Of a stretch of 64,000 nucleotides of DNA, positions 42,832 through 53,300 are shown piece by piece. Made by a program: the position numbers and the translations under genes. Within the stretch, counting starts at the first letter, position 1, and each line of letters opens with the position of its first letter. The notes under the pieces are model-generated. The model was not told the origin of the DNA. It did not search any database and worked only from the letters and a program-made list of their open reading frames with translations. The DNA is from Mesobacillus jeotgali (lineage in GTDB: Bacteria > Bacillota > Bacilli > Bacillales > Cytobacillaceae). The stretch covers positions 1,907,526-1,971,525 of the forward strand of contig NZ_CP025025.1 of the NCBI RefSeq assembly GCF_002874535.1, written 5' to 3'.

Positions 42832-44106
42832 ATGGAAACAGAATTAAGGAAAAAAAGACTAAAGGAAATACAACAAAAGAAACCTGTCATGACTGGCGTG
42901 AAAATTAATTACGATGGCCAAAATCAAGTTCTTAATGCTTATAAAATCCCGTTAGAATACTTAATCTATAATAAATACAATGGCCGAATTGGTAGCGCTG
43001 TAAAATCTTTTGAAAGACAGTATCGTGAATTAAATCCTGAACTTGAGGAAGATAAAAACATTATAGAAACATTTCTTTGGGAATCACAAATTAAGAGAAA
43101 TGAAAAAACAGAAAAAAATATCGTAGAGCTAGGCCAACAGCAATATGGGATAGTAACAAGCGACGGTATAATTATAGACGGGAATAGACGGGCTAGTTTA
43201 CTTAACAGAATTTATAAAAATAGAGATTTCTGGAGAAAAAAAAACCATGATGTAGATCATAGTAAATATTTTATTGCAGTAATTTTACCAGAGGATGCAG
43301 ACAAAAAAGCTGTTATGAAGCTAGAAACCACTTATCAACTAGGTGCAGATGAGAAGTTGGATTATAATCCAATCGAAAAATATCTGAAGTGTAAAGACCT
43401 TAAAGAGGTTGGTTTTTCTTTAAATGACATTGCTAACATGATGTCTGAAAATCCAAAAGATATAAAAAAGATATTAGAAATAATGGAACTAATGGATGAC
43501 TATTTGGATTATCTTGATTATTCAGGTATATATACTCGTTTGGAAAAAAGGGAAGGTCCAATGGTGGATTTGCATAGCTATTTAAAACAGTATAACTCCC
43601 CGAATGGATGCACCAAAGTAAATTGGGATTATGATGAAGTTGATATAGCAGATTTAAAATCAGTTTGTTTCGACTATATTAGGGCCCAGTATGAAGGCAA
43701 AGAGTTTAGAGCAATTGCTAAACCTAGTAAAAAAGAAGGGATATTCTGCAATGAAAAAGTATGGAATAACTTTTTAGATAAACATACAAAAACTGTTGAT
43801 AAAATAAACGAACCCAATCCAACCGAGCTCTTTAAAGATAATCCGGATGCGAGTAGGTCAAAGTTATTATCTACTAGAGACTCAGATTGGAGTAAAAAAA
43901 TTAAATTGAATTTGGAAGAAAATCTTAAAAAATCCCAAAGTAATTTAGAAGATTATGTACAAGCGAATGAACCTTTAGAGTTATTAAATAAAGCTTTGGG
44001 AACACTTCAATCTATTAATATAGAATCTTTGTCAAAAAATGAAGAATTAGTAACAATTGAAGAGTTAATAAATGTTGTGAATGTATTAAAATCAAAATTG
44101 AAATAA
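42832..44106 (+). CDS. ParB-like (DGNRR) protein of the restriction-modification operon
   Basis: The N-terminal part (about residues 30-180) is ParB/Srx-like: AYKIPLEYLIYN, then YGIVTSDGIIIDGNRRASLL with the nucleotide-binding DGNRR at 116-120. ParB folds bind or hydrolyse nucleotides, and several defence systems (DndB, SspE and others) use them as sensors or nickases. A middle helix-turn-helix-like part (GFSLNDIANMMSENPKDI, near 195-215) may bind DNA. The C-terminal 100 residues are helical. The ATG at 42832 follows GTGGGGA. It is the first gene of a five-gene operon, 18 bp before the helicase. The exact activity is inferred. Confidence 0.78.
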   Translation: METELRKKRLKEIQQKKPVMTGVKINYDGQNQVLNAYKIPLEYLIYNKYNGRIGSAVKSFERQYRELNPELEEDKNIIETFLWESQIKRNEKTEKNIVELGQQQYGIVTSDGIIIDGNRRASLLNRIYKNRDFWRKKNHDVDHSKYFIAVILPEDADKKAVMKLETTYQLGADEKLDYNPIEKYLKCKDLKEVGFSLNDIANMMSENPKDIKKILEIMELMDDYLDYLDYSGIYTRLEKREGPMVDLHSYLKQYNSPNGCTKVNWDYDEVDIADLKSVCFDYIRAQYEGKEFRAIAKPSKKEGIFCNEKVWNNFLDKHTKTVDKINEPNPTELFKDNPDASRSKLLSTRDSDWSKKIKLNLEENLKKSQSNLEDYVQANEPLELLNKALGTLQSINIESLSKNEELVTIEELINVVNVLKSKLK

Positions 44107-44124
44107 TCCAAGAGGGAGTAAAAA

Positions 44125-46092
44125 ATGCCATCAATACTACTCGAAATTAACGAGGAAGAGAGAATATTTATTTTAAGTGGAGATACGGATGGTCTAATTT
44201 CCAATAAAAGGTCAAAATTATATTTAAAAGACTTTTTAAATGTCACGGATTTTAATAGTAAGTTGATAAAAATACCATATAACTTAGATGATAAAGAAAA
44301 TATTTTAATTAAGATACAAGGCATGTTGGGGAAGTATGGATTTGATGAGCAAAGGACAAATAAGATTGATAACTCATTGAATGATTTCTTTAAAGAAGAA
44401 AAAAACTTTCACATTTTTTCAGAGAAAGCGAAAGATATAAGAAATAATAAAGTCGATAGAAACGAGTTTGAATCTTTTATAAATAGCTTAACCAAGAATC
44501 TGAAAAACAGAACTTTGTATGGATTACAATTGCTTTCTGCTTATCATCTAGCATTCTCTCAAAATGGATGTAATTTTTCAGTCCCGGGAGCCGGAAAAAC
44601 CAGCATAGTTTATGGAGCATATTCATACCTTTCCAGTTTAAAGGAAAATAACGATAAGAAGGTTGACTCCCTTTTAATAATTGGTCCGCTGAGTTCATTT
44701 GGGCCTTGGGAAAGTGAATATATGGAATGTTTTGGGGAAAAGGCGGAGTCAGTTAGATTATCTGGTATTTCAAAAACTGAACGTATAAATCATTTGTATT
44801 CAGAGATACCAGCAGAATTAACTTTAATGTCATATCAAGCTGTCAATAATAACTTAGAAGACTTAATTGCCTTTCTTAAGAAAAACAGAGTGATGGTTGT
44901 TCTAGATGAAGCGCACAAGATTAAAAATTCAGACGGTGGCATAACAGCTCAGGCAGTTCTCGAATTAGCTAAGTACAGTAAATCTAGAGTAGTTTTAACG
45001 GGTACACCTGCACCGAATGGTTATGAAGATTTAATCAATTTATTTAAGTTTATATGGCCAAATAAAAAAGTTATCAAATTTAAGAAGTATCATTTGGAAG
45101 AAATGTCCCAAAATCCATCTGATAATAGAATACCTCAGCTCATTAGTGCCATAGAGCCTTATTTCATAAGAATTAAAAAAAGCGACTTAGGTATCCCTAA
45201 ACCGATAAATAATCCGCCTGTAATTGTAACAATGGATAGTATTCAAAGGAATATATACGATTTTATCGAGAGTAAGTATCTTAAATACATGATGGAAAAC
45301 AATACAGACAATGAAGTAAAAGGGGTCTTGGTTAAAGCTAGAATGATTAGACTAATGCAAGCTGCCACTAACCCTCATTTATTGGCAACACCAATAGAAG
45401 AGTATTTAAATGATCAGGATTTTTCTAAAGATAACTTTATTGATGATACCAATGTTATTTCCAAAATAATGAATTACAGGAATATGGAAACACCAAGTAA
45501 GTTCTCCATCGCAAAAAATATAATACAGGAAAAATTAAATAAAAATGAAAAAGTTATTGTTTGGATGACTTTTATTCAAAATATGTTTGATTTTCAAGAC
45601 TATTTATTTAAAAATGGTATAAATTCCAAGATGCTATATGGTGGAATCCCAGTTGAATCCAGTTCCGAAAGTAAAGATAATGGGGAGGAAACTCGCGAGG
45701 ATATTATAAGGACTTTCCATAAAGAAAATTCACCTTTCAAAGTTATTATCGCTAATCCATTCGCAACATCAGAATCAATATCTTTACACAAGGTCTGTCA
45801 CAACGCTATATATATAGAAAGGACTTTTAACGCAGCTCAATTTATACAATCTAAAGATCGTATTCATAGATACGGTCTAAAAAAAGATGACATAATTAAT
45901 TACTATTATCTTGTAAGTGAAAATTCAATAGATGAAACAATTCAAGAAAGATTAGAAGTTAAAGAAAATAGAATGAGAGAATTAATTGAGAACTCTGATA
46001 TCCCTTTATTTAGTCTCTTAGATAATGAATATGAGGAAGATGACATCAAGGTGTTGATAAAAAATTATGTTAGAAGAATTAAAAAGATTTAA
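44125..46092 (+). CDS. SNF2-type DEAH helicase of the restriction-modification operon
   Basis: Superfamily 2 motifs are all present: Walker A VPGAGKTS (Lys158), DEAH (261-264), VVLTGTPAPNG (motif III region), the C-terminal lobe with KVIVWMTFIQNMFDFQDYL, and motif VI QSKDRIHRYG. The arrangement is that of SNF2/RapA-like translocases. An N-terminal 130-residue part is unknown. The 655-residue protein overlaps the DUF3883 nuclease gene by 26 bp, so a helicase-nuclease complex is likely. It could move along unmodified DNA and hand it to the nuclease. Confidence 0.93.
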   Translation: MPSILLEINEEERIFILSGDTDGLISNKRSKLYLKDFLNVTDFNSKLIKIPYNLDDKENILIKIQGMLGKYGFDEQRTNKIDNSLNDFFKEEKNFHIFSEKAKDIRNNKVDRNEFESFINSLTKNLKNRTLYGLQLLSAYHLAFSQNGCNFSVPGAGKTSIVYGAYSYLSSLKENNDKKVDSLLIIGPLSSFGPWESEYMECFGEKAESVRLSGISKTERINHLYSEIPAELTLMSYQAVNNNLEDLIAFLKKNRVMVVLDEAHKIKNSDGGITAQAVLELAKYSKSRVVLTGTPAPNGYEDLINLFKFIWPNKKVIKFKKYHLEEMSQNPSDNRIPQLISAIEPYFIRIKKSDLGIPKPINNPPVIVTMDSIQRNIYDFIESKYLKYMMENNTDNEVKGVLVKARMIRLMQAATNPHLLATPIEEYLNDQDFSKDNFIDDTNVISKIMNYRNMETPSKFSIAKNIIQEKLNKNEKVIVWMTFIQNMFDFQDYLFKNGINSKMLYGGIPVESSSESKDNGEETREDIIRTFHKENSPFKVIIANPFATSESISLHKVCHNAIYIERTFNAAQFIQSKDRIHRYGLKKDDIINYYYLVSENSIDETIQERLEVKENRMRELIENSDIPLFSLLDNEYEEDDIKVLIKNYVRRIKKI

Positions 46093-47038
46093 TAGTTACG
46101 GCAGATTAAATGATTTTATTCTAATATTAGGTGAACTGATAACAGACAAACCTAAAAAGATAGGAAATATTACCAAGTATTGTTTAGGTACACAGGAATA
46201 TTATAATACTCCTGTTACTGCAATTATTTGGCTTTTAAGTGATATAAAATTAATTACGATAGAAAAAGATGAGGTAAAGATTACTCCTGAAGGAGTGAAA
46301 ATTCAAAAGTTATTTAATGTTAATAAGCAATTAGGCTTTGATTCGTTAATGGAGATTCTGATAAAAAATTATTTTTTTAAAATGATAGACCCAGATGCTG
46401 TTAAGTTTGATCTTCACGAAGAAAAGTATTATATTAGTAATAATGATATAGAATGTAAATTTTCAGGAATCAGAAATTTATTAATTAATTTTAATTTTTT
46501 GAAGTATGGTAATGGATATATAAATCTTTTTATAGACAACCAATACCAAAATCTAATTGAAAGTTTAATAAAAGAATCAAGGAAACTATTGTCTTATGAA
46601 GAATTTTTGAAGATTCAAAAACAAAAAGAATTAGCTGGCATAGAGGCAGAAGAATTTGTGCTGAATTACGAAAGAAACCGGCTAAAAGAATTAAAGTTAA
46701 AAAGTTTTTCGAAAGTTAAAAGAATTTCCGAAACTGATGTTAATGCAGGTTATGACATTTTGTCTTTCGAAAATGAAAAGTCAAGAGGTTACGACAGGTT
46801 GATTGAGGTGAAATCCTTTTCAAGAGGCGTTAACTTTTACTGGACCAAAAATGAGATTGAAACAGCTAAACAGAATAAGTCTAATTATTATCTTTATCTA
46901 ATAGACAGATCTAAAATGGAAGACGGTAACTATAACCCCCTAATAATTAAGAACCCTTACGATAAAGTTATTAATAATAAAGAATGGATTCAAGAAGCAC
47001 AAAGTTGGAGGTTTTCTTTAAAAGAGAAAAAATGTTAA
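46067..47038 (+). CDS. DUF3883 PD-(D/E)xK-like nuclease protein
   Basis: The C-terminal domain (about 200-320) is DUF3883: GIEAEEFVLNYERNRLKEL, then VNAGYDILSF with an Asp, and DRLIEVKSFS with the E-x-K pair, followed by FYWTKNEIETAKQNKSNYYL. These are the residues of a PD-(D/E)xK nuclease active site. The N-terminal 190 residues contain winged-helix-like parts (TPVTAIIWLLSDIKLITIEK) that may bind DNA. It starts inside the SNF2 gene. DUF3883 often occurs beside helicases in defence loci, which fits here. Confidence 0.9.
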   Translation: MLEELKRFNSYGRLNDFILILGELITDKPKKIGNITKYCLGTQEYYNTPVTAIIWLLSDIKLITIEKDEVKITPEGVKIQKLFNVNKQLGFDSLMEILIKNYFFKMIDPDAVKFDLHEEKYYISNNDIECKFSGIRNLLINFNFLKYGNGYINLFIDNQYQNLIESLIKESRKLLSYEEFLKIQKQKELAGIEAEEFVLNYERNRLKELKLKSFSKVKRISETDVNAGYDILSFENEKSRGYDRLIEVKSFSRGVNFYWTKNEIETAKQNKSNYYLYLIDRSKMEDGNYNPLIIKNPYDKVINNKEWIQEAQSWRFSLKEKKC

Positions 47039-47091
47039 AATAATATTCTTAAATAAGTTTTAAGTAGAGTTGTCAACGAAAGGTGAATAGA

Positions 47092-48792
47092 ATGAAAGTA
47101 GCTGATTTTTTCTGTGGTGCCGGTGGTTTTTCAGAGGGATTTAGAATGGCAGGATTCGAAGTTGTATTTGGTGTTGATAAATGGGGGCCCGCCATTAAAA
47201 CACACGAAATGAACCATCCTAGTGCAAAAACAATTAATAGAGATGTTGCAGAACTATCTAAATTACCAGATGATAAATTTCACGAACTAATTCCTGATAC
47301 CGAAGTTATTATTGGATCGCCACCATGCGTGGCATTCAGTAATTCTAATAAATCTGGTAAAGCTGATAAATCATTAGGTATAACACTGGTTGAATCCTTC
47401 TTAAGAATAGTAGCAAGGAAGAAATTTAAAGAAGGATCCATTCTTAAATACTGGATTCTAGAAAATGTACCCAATATTCAATATTATATTAAAGATTCGT
47501 ATACAGCCTCAGATTTAGGATTAGATGGGGATTTTATCTTAAGAGTAATTCATACTTCAAGTAGAGAGTATAATGCGAAATATTATGGAGTAGCTCAAAA
47601 TAGGAAAAGGTTTTTTTGTGGGGATTTTCCTCAACCCGAAAAGGTTATTGAAAATGATTCAAACGTTATCCCATTGAATAAGATATTAAATAATCTAGGA
47701 AACCCTATTTCAAAAAAAAATCTTAAAACTAAAATTATTGATCCAAACTATTCATCCATTAATATAGAAAGAAATCTCCTGACAGATCATTTTTATGTTA
47801 AGGAGATTGCTGAATTTGAATGGAAGAAAGCTAAGAGAGCTAAAACAGATAAGGGTTATATGGGTAAAATGGCCTTCCCAGAAAATAAAGATAAACCCTC
47901 AAGAACTATAATGGCAACACTTTCATCCAGCGCAAGGGAATCAATTATCTATGATATAGAAGGAACGTCTAATCGTTTCCGTTCTCCAACAATAAGGGAA
48001 GTAGCATCTATAATGAGCTTTCCGATAGATTATCAATTTTATGGAGATTCGGTCCTAACTAAATATAGATTAGTAGGGAATGCAGTTCCACCTAAGCTAT
48101 CTTTTGCATTTGCAAAAAAGATTCTTGAAATAGAAGGATGCCATATTAGTAATGAATTAGAAGTTGTTGAAAGTAGATTAAAGCAGGACGACAGTTTTAC
48201 CAATTTAAATTATATTTCGATGCCTATTAATGTTGAGAAGCCAAAAAATATTAAAAAGGCTAGGTTTAAATACCATATACCATATTTATTAGTTAATGCA
48301 TATAGGGTAGAACTTACTAATTATAATTCATTATTTGAGGAAACTAAATTCAGTTGGGATGTAGAAATACATAAAGGACAGGGACAAAGTAAAAAATTAT
48401 ATAACCCAGCCTTTATAAAAAAGTCATTGTTTAGCCCGCCAATCCAGAATGAAATAGATTTATTTTTAAAGAAGTATTTCCCTATAATCCCAACTACTTT
48501 TGAATTGCAATGTAATTATTGTTTAACAGAAAAAGATAGAAAAGCAAACAAGATATTAGGTCCGTTTGAATTACTAGTATTGGTAAAGGATTTTTTAGAA
48601 GGGTTAAATAAGGAAAATGAACTTCAAAATAAAACCCTTAACCTTAACTATGTGGATAATAATGAAAATAAACTGATAGAAATTCCTTTAGTAGTTGGAA
48701 TAGGTGCATATACCCTTAATGCTTTGATTAATAAGGCAGAGCTTGAAGGAAATTTGAAATCAGAGAAAATCAATTGTTTCAATTTAAACTGA
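47092..48792 (+). CDS. DNA (cytosine-5) methyltransferase with long C-terminal extension
   Basis: C5-methyltransferase motifs are in order: I DFFCGAGGFSEGF (5-17), IV GSPPCVAFSNSN with the catalytic Cys79, VI ENVPN (124), VIII AQNRKRFF (168) and X LVGNAVPP (327-334). The normal fold ends near residue 345. A further 220 residues follow, with paired Cys (LQCNYCLTEKDR) and a strand-rich tail, and have no counterpart in common C5 enzymes. The ATG at 47092 follows AAAGGTG. It protects host sites from the endonuclease 16 bp downstream. The extension may bind that enzyme or the helicase-nuclease partners. Confidence 0.96.
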   Translation: MKVADFFCGAGGFSEGFRMAGFEVVFGVDKWGPAIKTHEMNHPSAKTINRDVAELSKLPDDKFHELIPDTEVIIGSPPCVAFSNSNKSGKADKSLGITLVESFLRIVARKKFKEGSILKYWILENVPNIQYYIKDSYTASDLGLDGDFILRVIHTSSREYNAKYYGVAQNRKRFFCGDFPQPEKVIENDSNVIPLNKILNNLGNPISKKNLKTKIIDPNYSSINIERNLLTDHFYVKEIAEFEWKKAKRAKTDKGYMGKMAFPENKDKPSRTIMATLSSSARESIIYDIEGTSNRFRSPTIREVASIMSFPIDYQFYGDSVLTKYRLVGNAVPPKLSFAFAKKILEIEGCHISNELEVVESRLKQDDSFTNLNYISMPINVEKPKNIKKARFKYHIPYLLVNAYRVELTNYNSLFEETKFSWDVEIHKGQGQSKKLYNPAFIKKSLFSPPIQNEIDLFLKKYFPIIPTTFELQCNYCLTEKDRKANKILGPFELLVLVKDFLEGLNKENELQNKTLNLNYVDNNENKLIEIPLVVGIGAYTLNALINKAELEGNLKSEKINCFNLN

Positions 48793-48808
48793 AAATAGGG
48801 GGCTGTAA

Positions 48809-49462
48809 GTGGATATAACAATTTATTCACACAATTTTGCACAGGAAATACTTTCCTATGAACGATTTAAAGATGTCTATGATGAATTATTGTTTGTATG
48901 CAGGAATTCTCCATTACCTATATATAAAAATAAATCTGCTGCTCAAAAAAAACTTGATGTAGTTCAACAGATAATCGATTCATACCTCAACCTTCAATTG
49001 AAAACACTTGGTTGGGAAGTTGATTATACGTATACACTTAATGAAAGTACTGTAAGAGTAGATTTTCTAAAGACTATTCATGTTGGTATAAAGAAGTATC
49101 ATATCCATTTAGAAGTTGAATTTGGAAACGTAGCAAGTTCTTATAGAAATTACTATAAACTTCAATTACTAAATAAAAAGGGTGTTAGTGATATAGGAAT
49201 AGTAATAGTTCCAACAGAATCTTTATCGAAAAGAATTGATAGTGGTGTCGCTACTTTTGAAAAAACAGTGAATGATGTAAAGTTGGCAGTAGAATTATTT
49301 GACTTTCCCTTATTGATTATTGGTTTAGATGAGGGTGATTCTAATTTGATTGATTTATCATCAAGTGGCTTGACTCTAAAGGAACTTCAAAATAAAGGTA
49401 ATCTTAAACATGAGTTATTTGTTTTAGATTATGTGAAGACAATTAGGAATCTTGATTCATAA
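48809..49462 (+). CDS. BglII-like type II restriction endonuclease
   Basis: The likely active site is Asp85 (VRVDFLK) with Glu102 and Glu104 (LEVEFGNVAS), followed by KLQLLNKKGVSDIGIVIVP. This matches the core of BglII/BamHI-type enzymes (DxxExE/Q, then FGN, and a strand ending IVP). The 217-residue length is also like BglII (223). If so, a GATC-centred site is plausible but not shown. The start is a GTG after AGGGGG. It follows the methyltransferase by 16 bp, the usual order for a modification-restriction pair. Confidence 0.8.
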   Translation: MDITIYSHNFAQEILSYERFKDVYDELLFVCRNSPLPIYKNKSAAQKKLDVVQQIIDSYLNLQLKTLGWEVDYTYTLNESTVRVDFLKTIHVGIKKYHIHLEVEFGNVASSYRNYYKLQLLNKKGVSDIGIVIVPTESLSKRIDSGVATFEKTVNDVKLAVELFDFPLLIIGLDEGDSNLIDLSSSGLTLKELQNKGNLKHELFVLDYVKTIRNLDS

Positions 49463-49659
49463 GCTAATCATAAGTAGCTAATCCTCTTACAGACTATCAG
49501 GGATGTATAGTGTCTTTCTAAGTCTCTTGTTGAGGGCTTGGTACAACCGAACGTCCACGTTTTGTTGAAACCGAAAAGTATAGAATCACATCTTGATATT
49601 AAGATTAATAAATATGTTAGCAGATAAGGCCCTGACTATAATGTCACGGCCTATTGTTC

Positions 49660-50073
49660 TTATAAAACTTCAATAGCCTTAGCATCTTCTATGAAAGTAG
49701 CAATCTTATCAATCGTACTATCAAAGTCCTTTCTTATTTCATGCTCCCAAATTCGTAGTATATGCCATCCTTTTTGTAGGTAAAAATCCGTATATTCTTT
49801 GTCTCGCTCTTGGTTACGTTCAAGTTTTTTCTTCCAAAAATCAATATTGCTTTTTGGCATCCTACCATGAGTGGGGCAAACATGCCAGAAGCACGAATCT
49901 ATAAAAATGACAACTTTGTATTTCTTAATTGCGATATCCGGAGTGCCAATCATTCCTCTAACATTTCTTCTGAACCTGAAACCTTTCTTCCAGAGTTCTT
50001 GGGTGACCAGGGATTCTAATTTGGAGACTGCCTTTATTGAAGACATAATCTTACTTCTTTGTGCATCCTGCAT
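49660..50073 (-). CDS. vsr: Very short patch repair (Vsr) endonuclease
   Basis: The Vsr landmarks are complete: RSKIMSSIKAVSKLESLVTQ at the N-terminus, GTPDIAIKKYKVVIFIDSCF with the catalytic Asp residues, WHVCPTHGRMPKSN with zinc-binding Cys and His, then the NQERD helix and LRIWEHEI. It nicks at T:G mismatches that arise when 5-methylcytosine deaminates, so its presence beside a C5 methyltransferase fits well. It is convergent with the restriction operon and 137 residues long. An AGGAGAG site precedes the ATG. No clear own terminator was found in the 200 bp to the left. Confidence 0.95.
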   Translation of the reverse strand: MQDAQRSKIMSSIKAVSKLESLVTQELWKKGFRFRRNVRGMIGTPDIAIKKYKVVIFIDSCFWHVCPTHGRMPKSNIDFWKKKLERNQERDKEYTDFYLQKGWHILRIWEHEIRKDFDSTIDKIATFIEDAKAIEVL

Positions 50074-50321
50074 ATGTCTCTCCTTTCACAAGCTCTTTAC
50101 TATCTTCTACCTAATATTCAGAAATTTAAACCTATAGGTGAGGGTATGCTTTTAAATTCAATTCTTTTAAAAGAGTTTCAATAATTAATGATTATTATGT
50201 GTCCCTTGAAGGTTACTTCCCACTGCACATATGATAAAGATAGAAAAAATATAATCATTTTGATTTATCAGATGAACAGTACAAACATGACAAACATTCG
50301 TTATAAAGAATCCATTGTTAT

Positions 50322-50354
50322 ATATAAAGGCTCCTGGTTATTGACAGGAGCCAA
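50322..50354 (-). terminator. Terminator of the RecQ-like helicase gene
   Basis: A perfect 8-bp stem (GGCTCCTG / CAGGAGCC) is followed on the minus strand by TTTATATAT, just after the helicase stop codon. The 280 bp between here and vsr hold no recognisable gene. Confidence 0.75.
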
Positions 50355-50372
50355 GCTTAAATAGAATTACTT

Positions 50373-53300
50373 TTATATCCTCTCTAAGACATCTTGTGGT
50401 ACTCTACCCAGAAAATAGTCTTCAATGTATTCCCAAAAATCGTCTGTCTCTACTTCCTTTTCAAATAAATAACTCAACATTTCGACAGATATTTTATGTC
50501 TCTTATTAACATTATTTAGAATGGTGTTCTGATAGTTCTCTCCGTTTTTTACTGTTTTTTCAATTTCCATTTTAGAGTTTATACGCACAAAAATTTCGGG
50601 ATTATCTCCGCCTTTAACTTCATACAGCAAGAGGTCGAATGCTTCGAAAAGACCAAGTGATATGAATGACTTTTCCGCTTCAAAGCGGTTAGATTTAGTT
50701 AAGAAAACCTCTTTACTATTGGTTTCAGGTTTATTTGAAGACATCTGAATAAGTCTTTTAACATGGGAACTTAGAAATTTAGTGAATTCATCTATCCCTG
50801 GATATAATTGATACTTGGTGTTATTTTGATTCTCTTTTTCATATATCATTTTTATTCTATGGTTTCTGTTAACATTAACAGCACTCTGATAACTAATTAC
50901 ACTTTGGAGAATAAGACTAGCTATTGTTTCTGATTGATACCTTGATTTATTGAAAATCCCCTGTATAGCTGAAGCTAAGTCTGAAGCTGTAAATTGATTA
51001 TTATTTCTTATATATGGGCTAAACAACTTCTCAATTTTTCCTACTAAATCATCTACTTTCCACAAAAAGTTATGTTCCTTCTCGTTTTGTATGTTTAAAT
51101 CTAGGATAAAAACTGATTCAATATATTCAATATACTTAAACTTTAAAGATTCATCCTTTTGATACATCATATACTTGAATTTTGGGAAGGAAAGATCTTT
51201 GTATTGTTCTTCCCAAAGGTTTTTTAAGTTTAATTTGTAAATACCACCAAAGTATACATCGTTTAGGGTCTTAACTTTCTCAACATATTGAACATATTTA
51301 GCGACAAATTCTTTTTCAATATCTTTTTTCACTTTAACGTATTCAATAGAAAAAACGCTTCTTGGTCTAGCGATTATAGGAGAATATCCTAAACGATTGA
51401 TGAAATCCTTTTCGATAATTAGTAGTGCAGTTTTAAGTTTATTATCTATATCATCTTCTACATCCGATTTGCGATTGCGATCGAAAATATACCTAAATTC
51501 TTCTGAACTAATCAATAGATTACGAGCCTGCTTTTTATTAAAATCTTTTTTATAAAGCTGCAGGATCTTATCCATTACCTGAACCAACTGTGTTTTTCTG
51601 ATGGTGCTGATTCCATGCAGTCGTTTTACATGGTTGAAGTCCTGAGGAAGGAAGTCAAAGAAAGCTTTTCCTTCAGGCAAATCACGTGCTGCACGGCCGA
51701 TTTCCTGGATATAATCACAGACATTCCCAGTAGGTGCAAAGTGTATGATTGTACTGATATCAGAAATATCAATTCCCATTCCGAATGCCTTTGTTGCAAG
51801 CATGATCTTGGAATCATTTCGCTTATACTTCAGGAAGCTTTCGTTTTTCTCTTCTTTTTTCAATTGTCCATAATACATAGAAATCGTTGTTGCAAGTTCT
51901 TGGTCGGCATTCAGCTGCATAAATTCATTAAATTGCTTTAGCAGTGAAACAAAAGGGAAGTAAATCAGCACTTTTTTATTTTTGGCATAAAGTCTTTTTA
52001 GTCTTTCATGCAGAAGGGCATACTTCTGCTGCCTGTATTCCTGGTCACGCTTTCCTGCTGATTTTATATGATTAAGCGATACCTTGATATCATCCCTTTT
52101 CACATAGCCAAAGTAATTGATGGGGCTGGTGAGCATAAGGCTGTCTCTAGTTTCAGAGTACATATCTTCTACGCCGCCGTAAATCGCTGTTGCGGTGAAG
52201 GTAGCGATTGGGAACTGCATTTCCTTGCGCAGTTTTTGAAGATAGCTGCCAAGATACCAATAATCCGACCGGAACGCTTTGCCCCAGGTGGTTACAATAT
52301 GTGCTTCGTCAATAACGAACAATCCTACTCGTCTTTCACCTATCAGCATTTTAATGTCAGACCTGCTTAATAATGTTTCAGGCGAGATATACAAAATAGA
52401 GATTTCTCCATCAGCAATCCGTTTGGTAATGTTCATTTTTTCAACAGGGGATACCTCAGAGTTAATCGTTGCAGAGAAATGAACGTTCTTTTCCTGCAAT
52501 CCATATACTTGATCCTTCATCAAACCAATCAACGGAGAAATAACAATCGTTAATAGGTTGTATTTCTCTGCGAGGTAAATGGCTGGAACCTGGAACATGA
52601 CCGATTTACCTGCACCAGTAGGAGAGGTTACGAAAATATCTCTATAAGCTTCTTCATCTTTTGCAGCCTCAGCCTGAACTACAAGATCATTGATAATTTG
52701 AGCTTGTGAAATATAGGTGATCTCCTTAGGATTATTATAATCATCCACGTTCTTATACATTTTCAGCGGCCGGAAATCATCGTACTTCCAATACGTTTTC
52801 AAAATCTCCCGATATTCCTGCTCCCGCTCATTCTTTACTTCCACTGTCTTTTTTTGGTGTTCGTAAATTATTACATCTGGATACAGAGACTGAATAAGTT
52901 TAATTCTGTCCAGGTAGTTCTGACTGAATTGCTGTAGATTCCCTTTCCAGGAAAAGAAAATGGTCTTCTGATTATATCGATCGTTCAAAAGATCATTCAG
53001 CAAATCGAGGAACGGTTCTTCCACATCCGATAATTCGATAAAGCTGTCAGATTCAGTGTCGATTGCCAATTGTTGCAATTCATCTGGAACAGGGAAGAGG
53101 TCAATAGAATGATTTTCGTCTACATATGATACGAAGAAATCACCATTCTTTGTTTTTAATATATTGCCATAATATGTAGTGATGTACTGAATTTCATCAG
53201 GTACCTGGCTATGCTTATCGATTTCATCAAAGTATTCACTATAGATTGACTCGATATTATGAATCTCATAATTCAAAGGATAATAATGTTGGTACAAATT

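Noticed and set aside
42832-50073. DISARM-type defence system
   Set aside because: A C5-methyltransferase and a SNF2 helicase are present, but DUF1998 (DrmB), the DrmA helicase and the PLD protein DrmC are absent.
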